NCBI GenBank assembly: GCA_030538155.1 | Contig: JAUNUN010000003.1 | Span: 36,717 to 100,716, forward strand | DNA from: a bacterium | GTDB taxonomy: Bacteria > Desulfobacterota > Desulfobulbia > Desulfobulbales > Desulfobulbaceae | Length of the DNA stretch: 64,000 nucleotides | Direction: 5' to 3' | Part shown: positions 7,650 to 17,117 of the stretch, one piece after another | Numbering within the stretch: position 1 is the stretch's first letter | Layout: each line of letters begins with the position of its first letter | Made by a program: the position numbers and the translations under genes | The notes under the pieces: model-generated | The model's database searches: none | What the model was told of the DNA's origin: nothing | Seen by the model: the letters and a program-made list of their open reading frames with translations, nothing else

Positions 7650-8641
7650 TACTGGTCTTGTTTGTTGTCGGCCTGCCTGCCGGCCTTGTGTGCCTGACGC
7701 CGTTGCCGCCAGTCTGGGGCGGTGCCGGTGGCCTTTTCAATAAAAACACGGATGGCTTCAAAATAGCGTTTGCCGGCCACGGCAATAAGCGAATTGTGGT
7801 CCGCACCGGGCACAATCTGCAATTCTTTCTGCTGGGCGCCACTCTCTGCATGCAGAGTTTCCGCCTGCCAGATGGGAATGAGTTGATCGTACTGGCCGTG
7901 GAGAATAAAGGTGGGTTTAGTGAATTTGACGATTTTTACGCTGTTGTTGAACGTGTCCTCTTCGCGGATACCCAGTCTTTCCAGATCAATGCCCAACACC
8001 TTGGCCAGCGGCAGGGTCTTGGCAAAGCCGGATTCAATAACCAACCCGCTGACGGCATCGCTGTGGTTGGCGGCAATGTCAATGGCACAGGCGCTGCCCA
8101 GGGAGCGGCCCATGACAAAAAGCGGGCCGGTGTACTGGTGTTCGGTCAACCAGGTGCGCAGATGAAGAAAGGCTGCCTCTGCATCGGTAAGAAAGGTGCT
8201 CACCCTGGGCGAGCCGTCACTCCAGCCGTAACCCCGGTAGTCGCAGATCGCGAAATTCAGACCTTCAGCCAAGTAAAACGGAGCGATACCGTCGTAATCC
8301 GGCACTATTTCACCATTGCCGTGGAAAAAGATGATGGTGGTGGCAGCGGTGCTGTGGGTGAACAGGCGGCAGCCAATGTGTACGCCGTCTGCAACAGGCG
8401 CATCAATATTGACCGCATTGGCCGGCGGGTCGGTTTTTCTGCTTTTCCGCGGGTAAAAGATTACCTGCAGGATATCCTCGTGATCCATGATGTGTTGTTG
8501 CCCGGTATGTTGAGTGTTTTGATTGTGGCGCTGGGGAGATGACTCCCGGCAGCCTGCGGCGGTTCCCAGGAGCAGGGCAGGCAATGCCCACAGCAGGATG
8601 ACTAAAAAAAACCGTGCGGTTCGCTGGTTGCGCATTGCCAT
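7649..8641 (-). CDS. Alpha/beta hydrolase, predicted lipoprotein or membrane-anchored
   Basis: 330 residues from ATG 8641 (Met at MAMRNQ). The start was chosen because it gives a signal segment, RFFLVILLWALPALLLG, followed by TAAGC, a plausible lipobox. The catalytic region shows FFHGNGEIV (oxyanion region), the nucleophile elbow GRSLGS, an acid near FILHGQYDQLIP and a late His in PGADHNS. It resembles the YfhR/BEM46 branch of serine hydrolases of unknown substrate. The open frame extends to 8809 without a better start. Operon: ndk is upstream with 64 bases between, and dCMP deaminase follows with overlap. Confidence 0.8.
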   Translation of the reverse strand: MAMRNQRTARFFLVILLWALPALLLGTAAGCRESSPQRHNQNTQHTGQQHIMDHEDILQVIFYPRKSRKTDPPANAVNIDAPVADGVHIGCRLFTHSTAATTIIFFHGNGEIVPDYDGIAPFYLAEGLNFAICDYRGYGWSDGSPRVSTFLTDAEAAFLHLRTWLTEHQYTGPLFVMGRSLGSACAIDIAANHSDAVSGLVIESGFAKTLPLAKVLGIDLERLGIREEDTFNNSVKIVKFTKPTFILHGQYDQLIPIWQAETLHAESGAQQKELQIVPGADHNSLIAVAGKRYFEAIRVFIEKATGTAPDWRQRRQAHKAGRQADNKQDQ

Positions 8642-8705
8642 ACCCGTAAATGGTGGAATGTTTTCTGCGCAAAGACCTTTTGCTGGGCCTTGCGCAGAAA
8701 TTTTT

Positions 8706-9122
8706 TTACATGAGCAGTTCCAGGCCGGAAAAGAAATACCCGATCTCAAAAGCTGCGGTTTCAGGCGCATCCGAGCCGTGGGTGGCGTTGGCTTCAAGAG
8801 AGTCGCCAAATTCTTTGCGCAGGGTGCCTTCGGCAGCTTCGGCCGGGTTGGTTGCCCCCATCAGATCTCGCCACTTCTTGATAGCATCCTCAGCCTCAAG
8901 CACCATGACAATGCACGGCCCGCTGGACATAAAATCCGTCAGTTCGCCGAAAAAAGGACGGCTTTTGTGTACATAATAAAAGCCCTCGGCTTCTTTTTTG
9001 CTGAGGTACAGTTTCTTCATGCCCACCACCTTGAAACCCTCGGCATAGATGCGGCTGAGGATTTTTCCGGCATTGTCCGCCTGAAAGGCATTGGGTTTGA
9101 TAATAGCAAAGGTACGCTCCAT
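8706..9122 (-). CDS. ndk: Nucleoside diphosphate kinase
   Basis: 138 residues, the normal bacterial length. It transfers the gamma phosphate from ATP to NDPs through a phosphohistidine. Visible: [11 protein letters not shown] at the N-terminus and NATHGSDA with the active-site His115. ATG 9122 has AAGGAG (9131-9136 on the minus strand) at good spacing. It is the first gene of the minus-strand group ndk-hydrolase-dCMP deaminase-S4, served by an extended -10 promoter. Confidence 0.97.
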   Translation of the reverse strand: MERTFAIIKPNAFQADNAGKILSRIYAEGFKVVGMKKLYLSKKEAEGFYYVHKSRPFFGELTDFMSSGPCIVMVLEAEDAIKKWRDLMGATNPAEAAEGTLRKEFGDSLEANATHGSDAPETAAFEIGYFFSGLELLM

Positions 9123-9170
9123 GGTGACTGCTCCTTAAGTGATTGGATAAGTTTGATGGAAAAAGTATGC

Positions 9171-9179
9171 ATTATACCA
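9171..9179 (-). promoter_or_regulatory. Extended -10 promoter for ndk
   Basis: On the minus strand this reads TGG-TATAAT, a perfect -10 with an extended TGn element, about 50 bases before the ndk start. No good -35 hexamer is present, as is common for extended -10 promoters. Confidence 0.6.
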
Positions 9180-9301
9180 TAGTCGAGTACAATCGTCTCG
9201 TCCTTGAAAGCGAAATCAGGGTGCTCAGATGCAGAAGGGGTGTTTTTCCGGCTCTATAGCGCTATCTCCCTGTGATTCAAGGCAAGGACACAGAAATCAG
9301 T

Positions 9302-9329
9302 TTGCAAATTAACATTTTCACTCTATCCT
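9302..9329 (+). promoter_or_regulatory. Candidate promoter for lysC
   Basis: TTGCAA (9302-9307), 16 bases, TATCCT (9324-9329). This lies about 100 bases before the lysC start and runs directly into the inverted repeat at 9327-9350. Confidence 0.4.
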
Positions 9330-9350
9330 ATACAGTTCTACTGTTATAGG
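9327..9350 (+). promoter_or_regulatory. Inverted repeat over the lysC promoter start region
   Basis: CCTATACAG (9327-9335) faces CTGTTATAGG (9341-9350) across 5 bases; the arms match except for one extra A. The repeat overlaps the -10 and expected start site, so it may be an operator. A leader hairpin is the alternative. Confidence 0.35.
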
Positions 9351-9431
9351 GGTGATTTCTGCCTTGTTGGCGGATCTGCTTGTCACTTTATTCCGGCTTG
9401 TGCGCAGCATGGCCGGCACGGGATTACATCC

Positions 9432-10670
9432 ATGGCCCTCATTGTACAGAAATTCGGCGGCACTTCGGTGGGCACCATCGAAAAAATTGCAGCGGTCGCC
9501 AAACGGGTGATTGAAAGGCAACAAGAAGGAAACCGCATGATCGTGGTGCTGTCTGCCATGGCCGGCGAGACTGACCGGCTCATCGGCATGGCCAACAGTA
9601 TTCAGCGCATTCCGGATCTGCGGGAGATGGACATGCTCATTTCCTCGGGCGAACAGGTGAGTGTGGCCCTCTTTGCCATGGCGGTCAAGGCGGCCAGCTA
9701 CGATGCGGTTTCACTTTTGGGCGATCAGGTCGCCATTCGCACCGACCAGAAACACACTAGGGCGCGTATTGGCTCAATCGGGGCAGAGCGCATCCAGGCC
9801 TATCTGGATCAGGGCAAGATTGTCACTGTGGCTGGTTTTCAAGGTGTGACCGATCAGGGAGACATCACCACCCTGGGCAGAGGCGGCTCCGATACCACGG
9901 CCGTTGCCCTAGCTGCGGCTTTAAAGGCCGATGCCTGCGAGATTTTTACCGACGTGGAAGGGGTTTTTACCACTGATCCGGGCGTTTGCTCCAAGGCCCG
10001 CAAGATTGACTATATCAGCTACGACGAAATGCTTGAACTGGCGAGTCTGGGCGCCAAGGTGCTGGATATCCGTGCGGTGAGCATGGCCAAGCGCTTCAAG
10101 GTGCCTGTGCACGTTCGTTCAACCTTTACCAATACCATCGGCACCTGGGTTGTTGACGAGGAGAAAATTATGGAATCCATGCTGGTTTCCGGCATCACCT
10201 ACAGCAAGAAAGAAGCACGCATCACCGTTAAGAAAGTGCCGGATCAGCCTGGAACTGCGGCCAAAATATTCCTTCCTATATCAGATGCCGGCATTCTGGT
10301 GGATATGATCATCCAGAACACCCACGATGGCGGCCTCACCGACATGACCTTTACCGTGCCCAAGAGCGACTATGACCGGGCCATGGACATTCTGAACAAG
10401 GTGGCGGTGGAAATCCAGGCCGAGGAAGTAACCGGAGATCAGGAAATCGCCAAGGTGTCGATCGTAGGCGTGGGCATGCGCAATCATTCAGGCATTGCCT
10501 CAACTATGTTCCAGATCATGTCGAAAGAAGGCATCAATATGATGATGGTCTCCACCTCGGAGATTAAGGTGTCGGTTGTGATTGCAGAAAAATACACCGA
10601 GCTTGCTGTCCGGGCACTGCACGATGCCTTTGCCCTGGACAAGAACAATATGCCCCAGGAAGTGGACTAA
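9432..10670 (+). CDS. lysC: Aspartate kinase
   Basis: 412 residues, mono-functional aspartokinase of the Bacillus/Pseudomonas type. It catalyses ATP-dependent phosphorylation of aspartate, entry to lysine/threonine/methionine. KFGGTSV (7-13) is the substrate/ATP signature and GRGGSDTTA the second nucleotide motif. Two ACT domains occupy the C-terminal third, with VPDQPGTAAKIF and VGVGMRNHSGIA typical of allosteric amino-acid sites. The start is ATG 9432 with a weak GGGAT upstream. It is followed after 4 bases by cimA, so aspartate-family and isoleucine precursor synthesis appear linked in one transcript. Confidence 0.97.
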   Translation: MALIVQKFGGTSVGTIEKIAAVAKRVIERQQEGNRMIVVLSAMAGETDRLIGMANSIQRIPDLREMDMLISSGEQVSVALFAMAVKAASYDAVSLLGDQVAIRTDQKHTRARIGSIGAERIQAYLDQGKIVTVAGFQGVTDQGDITTLGRGGSDTTAVALAAALKADACEIFTDVEGVFTTDPGVCSKARKIDYISYDEMLELASLGAKVLDIRAVSMAKRFKVPVHVRSTFTNTIGTWVVDEEKIMESMLVSGITYSKKEARITVKKVPDQPGTAAKIFLPISDAGILVDMIIQNTHDGGLTDMTFTVPKSDYDRAMDILNKVAVEIQAEEVTGDQEIAKVSIVGVGMRNHSGIASTMFQIMSKEGINMMMVSTSEIKVSVVIAEKYTELAVRALHDAFALDKNNMPQEVD

Positions 10671-10674
10671 GCGC

Positions 10675-12273
10675 ATGAGCCGCAGCATAGAGATATACGA
10701 TACCACCCTGCGTGACGGTACCCAGGCGGAAAACTTCAACCTTTCCCTGGAAGATAAGATCAAGGTCTGCCGTGAGTTGGACAACTTCGGGGTGGATTTT
10801 ATTGAAGGCGGCTGGCCCGGTTCCAACCCGCTTGCAGTTGATTTTTTTGAGCGCATGCAGGGCATTGGTCTGCGCCATGCCAAGCTGGCGGCCTTTGGCT
10901 CTACCCGCCATTTTCAGCATGCGCCTGAAAAAGATGCCAATTTGGCAGCGCTTCTGGCCGCCAAAACCCGGGCGATTACCATCTTCGGCAAGAGCTGGGA
11001 TATCCAAGTAACCGATGCGCTCCGCATCGGGCTTGAGGACAATCTCACCATTATTGAAGATTCACTCGCTTATCTACGGCCCCAGGTGGAGCACCTGTTC
11101 TACGATGCCGAGCATTTTTTCGACGGCTTCAAGGCCAACCGGGACTATTGCCTGTCTGCCTTGGAACGCGCCTTGGCCGGTGGTGCGGAAACTCTCGTCC
11201 TCTGCGATACCAACGGCGGCACCCTAACCCATGAACTGGCGGAAATTATCCGGGCTGTGCAGGAGTTCTTCCAGCAGAAGGGGCAAGAGGTGCGCCTGGG
11301 CATCCATGCCCACAATGACTCTGAATGTGCGGTGGCCAACTCGCTTATGGCCATTCACCTAGGCGCAGTACAGGTACAGGGTACCATGAACGGCTATGGC
11401 GAGCGCTGCGGCAATGCCAACCTGACTTCCATCATACCTGCGGTGGAACTGAAATTGGGTTTGCACAGCCAGGCCGGCTCGCGGCTGCAGCAACTCTACG
11501 CCACCACCAGACTCATCAACGAACTGGCCAATCTGCCCCACAACCGCTACCAGCCCTATGTGGGCAACTCCGCCTTTGCCCACAAGGGTGGGGTACATGT
11601 GAGCGCGGTGCAGCGCAACCCCGTTACCTACGAGCACATCGACCCGGAACGGGTGGGCAATGAGCGCCGGGTTCTCATCTCCGATCAATCCGGACGGGCC
11701 AACGTGGTCTTGAAGGCGGAACGCTACGGCCTGCCGTTGCGTTCAGATGATCCCCTGATGGCCTCCATCATCAGCCAACTCAAGGAGATGGAGAACCAGG
11801 GCTATCAGTATGAGGCGGCTGAGGCGAGTTTTGAACTGCTGATGCGCAGCGCCCTTGGTCTGCGCCGTAAGTTCTTCAACCTGGAAGCCTTCAAGGTGAT
11901 GAACCACAAGTACAGCATGAACAAGGAGCCCTTTACCGAAGCCACCATCCAGCTCAGTGTGGGCGGTATCGAGGCCCATACCGCAGCCATGGGAGATGGC
12001 CCGGTCAATGCGCTCGACCTGGCCCTACGCAAGGCGCTGACTCAGTTTTATCCGAACCTGGAAGATATGGAACTGGCCGACTACAAGGTGCGGGTGCTGA
12101 CGGGTCAGCACGGCACCGGCGCCAAGGTGCGAGTTTTGATTGAAAGTCGTGACTCCACCAGCTCCTGGGGCACGGTCGGGGTGTCGTACAACATCATCGA
12201 GGCGAGTTGGCAGGCCCTGGTGGACAGCATCAACTACAAACTGATGAAGGATGAGCAGAACCGGGAGCATTGA
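10675..12273 (+). CDS. cimA: (R)-citramalate synthase
   Basis: 532 residues from ATG 10675. The open frame begins earlier (10582), but that part overlaps lysC. It is an alpha-isopropylmalate synthase-family enzyme. DTTLRDGTQ and the HAHNDSECAVANS metal-binding motif mark the TIM barrel, and the C-terminal ~120 residues form the LeuA-type regulatory domain. GGWPGSNP and YGERCGNANL are typical of the bacterial CimA (Geobacter type) that condenses pyruvate with acetyl-CoA to give citramalate for isoleucine synthesis. It sits 4 bases after lysC. The downstream ComEA-like gene starts inside its 3' end. Confidence 0.93.
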   Translation: MSRSIEIYDTTLRDGTQAENFNLSLEDKIKVCRELDNFGVDFIEGGWPGSNPLAVDFFERMQGIGLRHAKLAAFGSTRHFQHAPEKDANLAALLAAKTRAITIFGKSWDIQVTDALRIGLEDNLTIIEDSLAYLRPQVEHLFYDAEHFFDGFKANRDYCLSALERALAGGAETLVLCDTNGGTLTHELAEIIRAVQEFFQQKGQEVRLGIHAHNDSECAVANSLMAIHLGAVQVQGTMNGYGERCGNANLTSIIPAVELKLGLHSQAGSRLQQLYATTRLINELANLPHNRYQPYVGNSAFAHKGGVHVSAVQRNPVTYEHIDPERVGNERRVLISDQSGRANVVLKAERYGLPLRSDDPLMASIISQLKEMENQGYQYEAAEASFELLMRSALGLRRKFFNLEAFKVMNHKYSMNKEPFTEATIQLSVGGIEAHTAAMGDGPVNALDLALRKALTQFYPNLEDMELADYKVRVLTGQHGTGAKVRVLIESRDSTSSWGTVGVSYNIIEASWQALVDSINYKLMKDEQNREH

Positions 12274-12742
12274 AGAAAACAGCCATGCCTGGCTGGTGGA
12301 GCGTAACCTGCGTCAACGTGCCATTCTCCTGTCTCTTTTTGCAGCCTTGCTGCTCTTTGTTGATTTCTATCCGTTTTTTCAGAGCATTAGTTCAAAGCCC
12401 TCGGCTATTTTGAGCCTTGATCTGGCCGGGGGCAATACTCCCCGGTTGCGGCTGGTGGAACCCCCAGCGGCGGCGGTTGGCACTGCACATACGGTGCTCT
12501 TGCCTGATGATTGCAGCGTTCCGCCGCAATTTGCTCCGTTTTTTGCCCTAGCCATGGATATCAACCGTGCGCAAGTAAAAGATTTGACGTTTTTGCCCGG
12601 TATTGGCCCGGCCCTTGGCCGGCGCATCGTTGCTGAACGGGAGAAAAACGGCCCCTACGAAAACACGCAAGCTCTCCTGCGGGTAAGCGGTATCGGCCCG
12701 CAAACCCTTGCAGGCCTTGCACCGCGAATCTGTACCCGATGA
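12251..12742 (+). CDS. ComEA-like helix-hairpin-helix protein with membrane anchor
   Basis: 163 residues: a short cytoplasmic start, one membrane segment (about 24-42, ILLSLFAALLLFVDFYPFF), a linker, then a C-terminal HhH pair: DINRAQVKDLTFLPGIGPALGRRI and LLRVSGIGPQTL (two short motifs). ComEA proteins bind double-stranded DNA at the cell surface during uptake, but the same short fold occurs in many non-competence proteins. The start at 12251 overlaps the end of cimA by 23 bases, and its stop overlaps miaA by ATGA. No other competence gene is nearby. Confidence 0.75.
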   Translation: MSRTGSIEENSHAWLVERNLRQRAILLSLFAALLLFVDFYPFFQSISSKPSAILSLDLAGGNTPRLRLVEPPAAAVGTAHTVLLPDDCSVPPQFAPFFALAMDINRAQVKDLTFLPGIGPALGRRIVAEREKNGPYENTQALLRVSGIGPQTLAGLAPRICTR

Positions 12743-13707
12743 GCGCGCCTGTCCTTGTCCTAGTTGGCCCGACCGCAATCGGCAAAACCGAACTGTCGCT
12801 GCGTATTGCCTCTGTTTTCGGCTGTGAAATCATCTCCATGGATTCCATGCAGGTGTACCGTCACATGGATATCGGTACAGCCAAGGCGAGCAGGGAGGAG
12901 CAAGCCCTTGTCCGGCACCATCTCATTGATATTGTCAATCCGGATGAGCAATACCATGCGGCCCACTTTGTCCGCGACGCCCTGGCCGCTGTTGAGGACA
13001 TACGCAAGCGCGGCAAGGTTCCTCTGATCACCGGAGGGACGGGTTTATATTTATCATCCTTAAACAAGGGGTTGTTTGACACTGTTCAGGTTCCACCTGA
13101 ACTGCGGGAAGAACTGCGTCGGCGGCTGAAGGAAGAGGGCAGGGAGACGCTCTATCGGGAACTGCAGACCTGCGACCCTGAAACAGCCGCGAGAATCCAC
13201 CCCAACGACACTCAGCGCCTGCTCAGGGGGCTGGAACTCTTTGCAGCCACAGGTATTCCTTGGTCGGAACATATTCGCAGGCAGGAAGAAGCGCCGCCGC
13301 CACTTGCGCAAGTACAACTGGAACAGCTGCAAATCAGCCTTTTTTGTGAGCGGCCCTTGCTCCATGAGCGCATCCGCATACGAACAGAAGCTATGATGCA
13401 GATGCCTTTTCGCCGGGAAGTGGAGGACCTGCTGGCAGCGGGGTATGCACCTACACTCCCTTCCATGCAGTCTCTCGGTTACCGCCACATGAACCGGCAC
13501 CTGCAGGGCGAGTGGAGTCTTGAACAGGCCTGTCAGGCCCTGGTGGTTGATACCAGGCGCTATGCCAAGCGCCAGTTCACCTGGTTTCGCGCCAACACAG
13601 ATATCCACTGGATTGACCGGGCAGAAACAGAGCTGGTCTTCCCCCTGATAGAAGAGTTTTTGCGTACACACGAGACAGCGGCAAAAGGCCTGGCTGCACC
13701 GCACTGA
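12739..13707 (+). CDS. miaA: tRNA dimethylallyltransferase
   Basis: 322 residues. It adds a dimethylallyl group to A37 of tRNAs reading U-starting codons. Walker A GPTAIGKT (10-17), the DSMQVYRHMDIGTAK motif with the catalytic Asp, GGTGLYL and RRYAKRQFTWFR at the C-terminus are family signatures. The start overlaps the ComEA-like stop (ATGA, 12739-12742). miaB, which methylthiolates the same base, is encoded 3.7 kb downstream on the same strand. Confidence 0.97.
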   Translation: MSAPVLVLVGPTAIGKTELSLRIASVFGCEIISMDSMQVYRHMDIGTAKASREEQALVRHHLIDIVNPDEQYHAAHFVRDALAAVEDIRKRGKVPLITGGTGLYLSSLNKGLFDTVQVPPELREELRRRLKEEGRETLYRELQTCDPETAARIHPNDTQRLLRGLELFAATGIPWSEHIRRQEEAPPPLAQVQLEQLQISLFCERPLLHERIRIRTEAMMQMPFRREVEDLLAAGYAPTLPSMQSLGYRHMNRHLQGEWSLEQACQALVVDTRRYAKRQFTWFRANTDIHWIDRAETELVFPLIEEFLRTHETAAKGLAAPH

Positions 13708-13711
13708 GTTT

Positions 13712-15463
13712 ATGGACTATTCCTACATTCCGCTCACAGATCCAGAGAAAGAGCAGGCTGGGCTTTTGGCCCGGCAACTGCATATTTCTCCGGTCATTGC
13801 CGAAATTCTGTACCGGCGCGGTGTCAGCAGCCTGGAGGCCCTGCGGGAGTATCTCTATCCGCAGTTGGCCAGTCTCCCCGATCCTTTTACCATGCTGGGC
13901 ATGAAGGAGGCGGTTACCAGGGTGGTGGAGGCGCGTCTTTCAGGGCATCCGCTATACATCCATGGCGATTATGATGTGGATGGCATCAGCTCCACCGCGC
14001 TCTTGCAGGCCTTTTTCACCGAAGCAGGTATCCAGTCTTTCTATTATATTCCCAAGCGCACCGAGGAGCAGTACGGACTCTCGGAACATTCACTCGGCAA
14101 GCTGTTGCACAAGGTTTCAGCTTCGCTAAGGCCGGTGCTCATCACCGTGGACTGCGGCATCTCATCCTTTGCAGAAGTGCTGTTTGCCAGGGAACGCTTC
14201 GGTTGCGATGTAATTATTACCGACCACCATCTACCCGCACCGGAACTGCCGGAAGCCTTGGCCATCATCAATCCGAAACAGCCGGGCTGCACCTTTCCCT
14301 TTCAACACCTGGCCGGAGTAGGAGTGGCCTTCTTTTTCATCCTTGCCCTGCGGCGGGCCTTGGTTGAGGCGAGTATTTTCAGCAAGCAGACCATGCCCAA
14401 CCTCAAGAACTATCTTGATTTGGTAGCCTTGGGCACCATTGCCGATGTGGTGCCGCTGATTGACGTCAACCGCACCTTGGTGCGTGCCGGGCTTGAGGTA
14501 CTGGCCACCAGAAAAAGAACAGGCGTCTCTGCCTTGGCGGAAAGCGGCAATGTAATGACCGCAGCGATCACCGCAGAGGATGTGGCCTTTCGCCTGGCCC
14601 CTCGCATCAATGCCTGCGGCAGGTTGGGTCAGCCGGAGTTGGGCGTGCAGTTGCTCTTGGCCCAAGATCGCCGGCAGGCCAGAGAGTTGGCGGCGGAACT
14701 GGAAAACCTGAACACCCAGCGCAAGGCCCTTGAAAACGACATCATGCCCGAAATAGCGGCCGCCTGTGCCGACCAGGCTGAACAGGGCAGGGCCGCCCTT
14801 GCTGTGTACAATGCAGATTGTCACCCCGGTATTCTGGGTATTTTGGCTTCACGCATGGCTGAGCAGTTCAACCGGCCGGTGATCCTTTTTACCGATGACC
14901 ATATGGGCAGCGAAGGACAGGTCCTCAAAGGTTCCGGCCGTTCAGTGGCCGAGGTGAATCTCCACGAGGCCTTGGCCCAGTGTCAGGATGCGCTTGAGCA
15001 ATTCGGCGGCCATCCCATGGCAGCCGGGCTTACCATTCACCTGAATCAGTTGGAAGAATTTGCCAGGCTCTTTCATGAGAGTGTGCGGCAGCAAATGGCC
15101 ATGCCAAGGAATCAGCAGGCGCAGATGCTGGTTGATTATCATCTTAAGGCAGAGCACTTGCTCCATCATAACTTTTTCCAGGCCGTGCAGCTGATGGAAC
15201 CTTGCGGAGAAGGGAATCCGGAACCCGTCTTTCTCATGCAGGCCGAGCCACTTCGCCAAGTGCGCACGGTCGGCAACGATGAGCATGTGGTGTTCCAGAT
15301 ACGGATCCAGGGGCGCACACTGCCTGGCGTGGGTTTTAATCTGGCGCAGCAGTATTCAGACTTTTCCGGTAACGAAAGCGCGCTGGTATTTAAACTGCGG
15401 CAGCGCTATGTTAACGGCAGGGAACACACCCAGATGCAGGTGATTGAATTTCTGCCCGATTAG
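13712..15463 (+). CDS. recJ: Single-stranded-DNA-specific exonuclease RecJ
   Basis: 583 residues, DHH-family 5'-3' exonuclease used in recombination and mismatch repair. Visible motifs: HGDYDVDGISS (84-94) with metal-binding Asp86/88/90, TVDCGIS, TDHHLP (motif III), and GGHPMAAG with the DHHA1 GG-H motif. The C-terminal OB-like domain is present, so length is normal. It begins four bases after miaA, with the ATG directly after 'GAGTTT'; the weak ribosome site suggests translational coupling. Confidence 0.96.
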   Translation: MDYSYIPLTDPEKEQAGLLARQLHISPVIAEILYRRGVSSLEALREYLYPQLASLPDPFTMLGMKEAVTRVVEARLSGHPLYIHGDYDVDGISSTALLQAFFTEAGIQSFYYIPKRTEEQYGLSEHSLGKLLHKVSASLRPVLITVDCGISSFAEVLFARERFGCDVIITDHHLPAPELPEALAIINPKQPGCTFPFQHLAGVGVAFFFILALRRALVEASIFSKQTMPNLKNYLDLVALGTIADVVPLIDVNRTLVRAGLEVLATRKRTGVSALAESGNVMTAAITAEDVAFRLAPRINACGRLGQPELGVQLLLAQDRRQARELAAELENLNTQRKALENDIMPEIAAACADQAEQGRAALAVYNADCHPGILGILASRMAEQFNRPVILFTDDHMGSEGQVLKGSGRSVAEVNLHEALAQCQDALEQFGGHPMAAGLTIHLNQLEEFARLFHESVRQQMAMPRNQQAQMLVDYHLKAEHLLHHNFFQAVQLMEPCGEGNPEPVFLMQAEPLRQVRTVGNDEHVVFQIRIQGRTLPGVGFNLAQQYSDFSGNESALVFKLRQRYVNGREHTQMQVIEFLPD

Positions 15464-15568
15464 CCCGGAGCCGAGTTTGCAGATTACACCTAAATATAAT
15501 TTTACATAATATACATTATGCGACATTTCGAATATCCCGTATAGATCTTCTTTTTACACAAACCGAGA

Positions 15569-15598
15569 TTGTACACTGTTTTAAAGAGTCAGTATCTA
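15569..15598 (+). promoter_or_regulatory. Weak candidate promoter for purB
   Basis: TTGTAC (15569-15574) and TATCTA (15593-15598), 18 bases apart, in the AT-rich 171-base gap between recJ and purB. Other AT-rich hexamers around 15495-15525 (TATAAT at 15495-15500) lack a paired -35. Confidence 0.3.
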
Positions 15599-15634
15599 CC
15601 TGAACCTTCAACCAATAACTAACTTATAAGAGCC

Positions 15635-17083
15635 ATGTCACGCAACCGCGACGTTTACCAGGAACCGCTTGTCTCACGTTATACCAGCCCAGAAATGCAG
15701 CAGCTCTTTTCAGAGCGCTACAAATTCACCCACTGGCGGCGTTGCTGGATTGCCCTGGCCGAAGCTCAGCATGAGATGGGCCTGAAGGCTGTGAGCAGCG
15801 AAATGATCACCGAGCTGAAGACCCATGCCGATGACGTCAACTATGAGGTTGCCGAGGCCAAGGAAAAAGAGATCCGCCACGATGTCATGGCCCATGTCTT
15901 TGCCTATGGTCAACAGTGTCCCCTGGCAGAGCCGATTATCCACCTGGGTGCTACCTCCCAGTTTGTTGTCTGCAATACCGATCTCATCGTGCAGAGAGAA
16001 GGCCTGAAGCTGATCCAGGCCGCTTTGTTGCGCACCATTGCAAACTTGTCCCGCTTTGCACGGCAATACGCGGCCTTGCCAACCCTGGGCTATACCCACT
16101 ACCAGCCGGCCCAGCCCACCACCGTGGGCAAGCGCACCACGCTCTATATCCAAGATCTGCTGATGGATCTGGACTATGTCACCCACCTGCGCACTCAGAT
16201 CAAGGCGCGTGGAGCCAAGGGCACAGTCGGCACCCAGGCAACCTTTCTGGAGTTATTTGAAGGTGATCATGCCAAGGTGCGCGAGATGGACAGTCTAGTG
16301 GCCCGCAAACTCGGTTTTGATCACAGCTTTGCGGTCACCGCTCAGACCTATCCGCGCAAACTGGACATGAAAACTGCGGAAACACTGGCAGGCATCGGTG
16401 CATCGGCCCACAAGTTTGCCGTTGATCTGCGCCTGCTCGCCAATCTGAAGGTGCAGGAAGAGCCCTTTGAGGCAAAACAGGTCGGCAGTTCGGCCATGGC
16501 CTATAAGCGTAACCCCATGCGCTCGGAGCGCATGACCGGCCTGGCCAGAAAGCTGATGGGCCTGCCCGCCAACTTTGCTGCCACAGCCGCCAACCAGTGG
16601 TTTGAACGCACCCTGGATGATTCGGCCATCCGCAGGATGGATATTGCCCAGGCCTTTTTGCTCACCGACGCGGTCTTGCGGCTCTACAACAACATTACGG
16701 AAAACATGGTGGTCTACCCCAAGCAGATAGAAAAACATCTGCAGGAGGAACTCCCCTTCATGGCCACCGAAAAAATCCTCATGGCCTGTGTGGAGCGTGG
16801 CGAAAGTCGCCAGGCCATGCACGAAGTTATCCGCGAGCATTCCGTGGCGGCCGGCCTTGAAGTCAAGGAAAACGGCGGTAATAACGACCTGCTCAGGCGT
16901 TTGGGTGGGGATGCGCGCATCCCCTTCTCCACCGACGAGCTTGAAGCGCTACTCACCGACTACCAGAGCTTTACCGGCCGGGCCGAAGCGCAAACGCTGG
17001 AATTTCTGGATGAAGTGGTGGAGCCGGTGCTTAAGGAGCATGCCGGAGAAATGTCCGCCCTGGACGTTTCCTTGCATGTGTAG
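15635..17083 (+). CDS. purB: Adenylosuccinate lyase
   Basis: 482 residues of the fumarase/aspartase superfamily. It cleaves adenylosuccinate and SAICAR in purine synthesis. The signature SSAMAYKRNPMRSERM carries the flexible catalytic loop. HVFAYGQQCPLAEPIIHLGATS supplies the second conserved region (seen as HLGATS), and THYQPAQPTT the third. Its length and the long C-terminal domain resemble the eukaryote-like PurB found in some bacteria. It follows a 171-base promoter-bearing gap after recJ. The downstream DUF4911 gene begins at or just past its stop. Confidence 0.95.
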   Translation: MSRNRDVYQEPLVSRYTSPEMQQLFSERYKFTHWRRCWIALAEAQHEMGLKAVSSEMITELKTHADDVNYEVAEAKEKEIRHDVMAHVFAYGQQCPLAEPIIHLGATSQFVVCNTDLIVQREGLKLIQAALLRTIANLSRFARQYAALPTLGYTHYQPAQPTTVGKRTTLYIQDLLMDLDYVTHLRTQIKARGAKGTVGTQATFLELFEGDHAKVREMDSLVARKLGFDHSFAVTAQTYPRKLDMKTAETLAGIGASAHKFAVDLRLLANLKVQEEPFEAKQVGSSAMAYKRNPMRSERMTGLARKLMGLPANFAATAANQWFERTLDDSAIRRMDIAQAFLLTDAVLRLYNNITENMVVYPKQIEKHLQEELPFMATEKILMACVERGESRQAMHEVIREHSVAAGLEVKENGGNNDLLRRLGGDARIPFSTDELEALLTDYQSFTGRAEAQTLEFLDEVVEPVLKEHAGEMSALDVSLHV

Positions 17084-17117
17084 TGGGTGCCATCAGGGGG
17101 AGTTGGCCGGTATCCGG

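Larger units (their letters stand above)
9123..9431. other. Divergent intergenic region between ndk and lysC
   Basis: 309 bases without a gene. It holds the ndk promoter, the candidate lysC promoter and an inverted repeat, each listed separately. The middle (about 9185-9300) shows nothing I can name. Confidence 0.6.

Noticed and set aside
7640..8542. 300-codon plus-strand frame opposite the alpha/beta hydrolase
   Set aside because: Shadow of a gene with catalytic motifs; it begins inside the deaminase gene.
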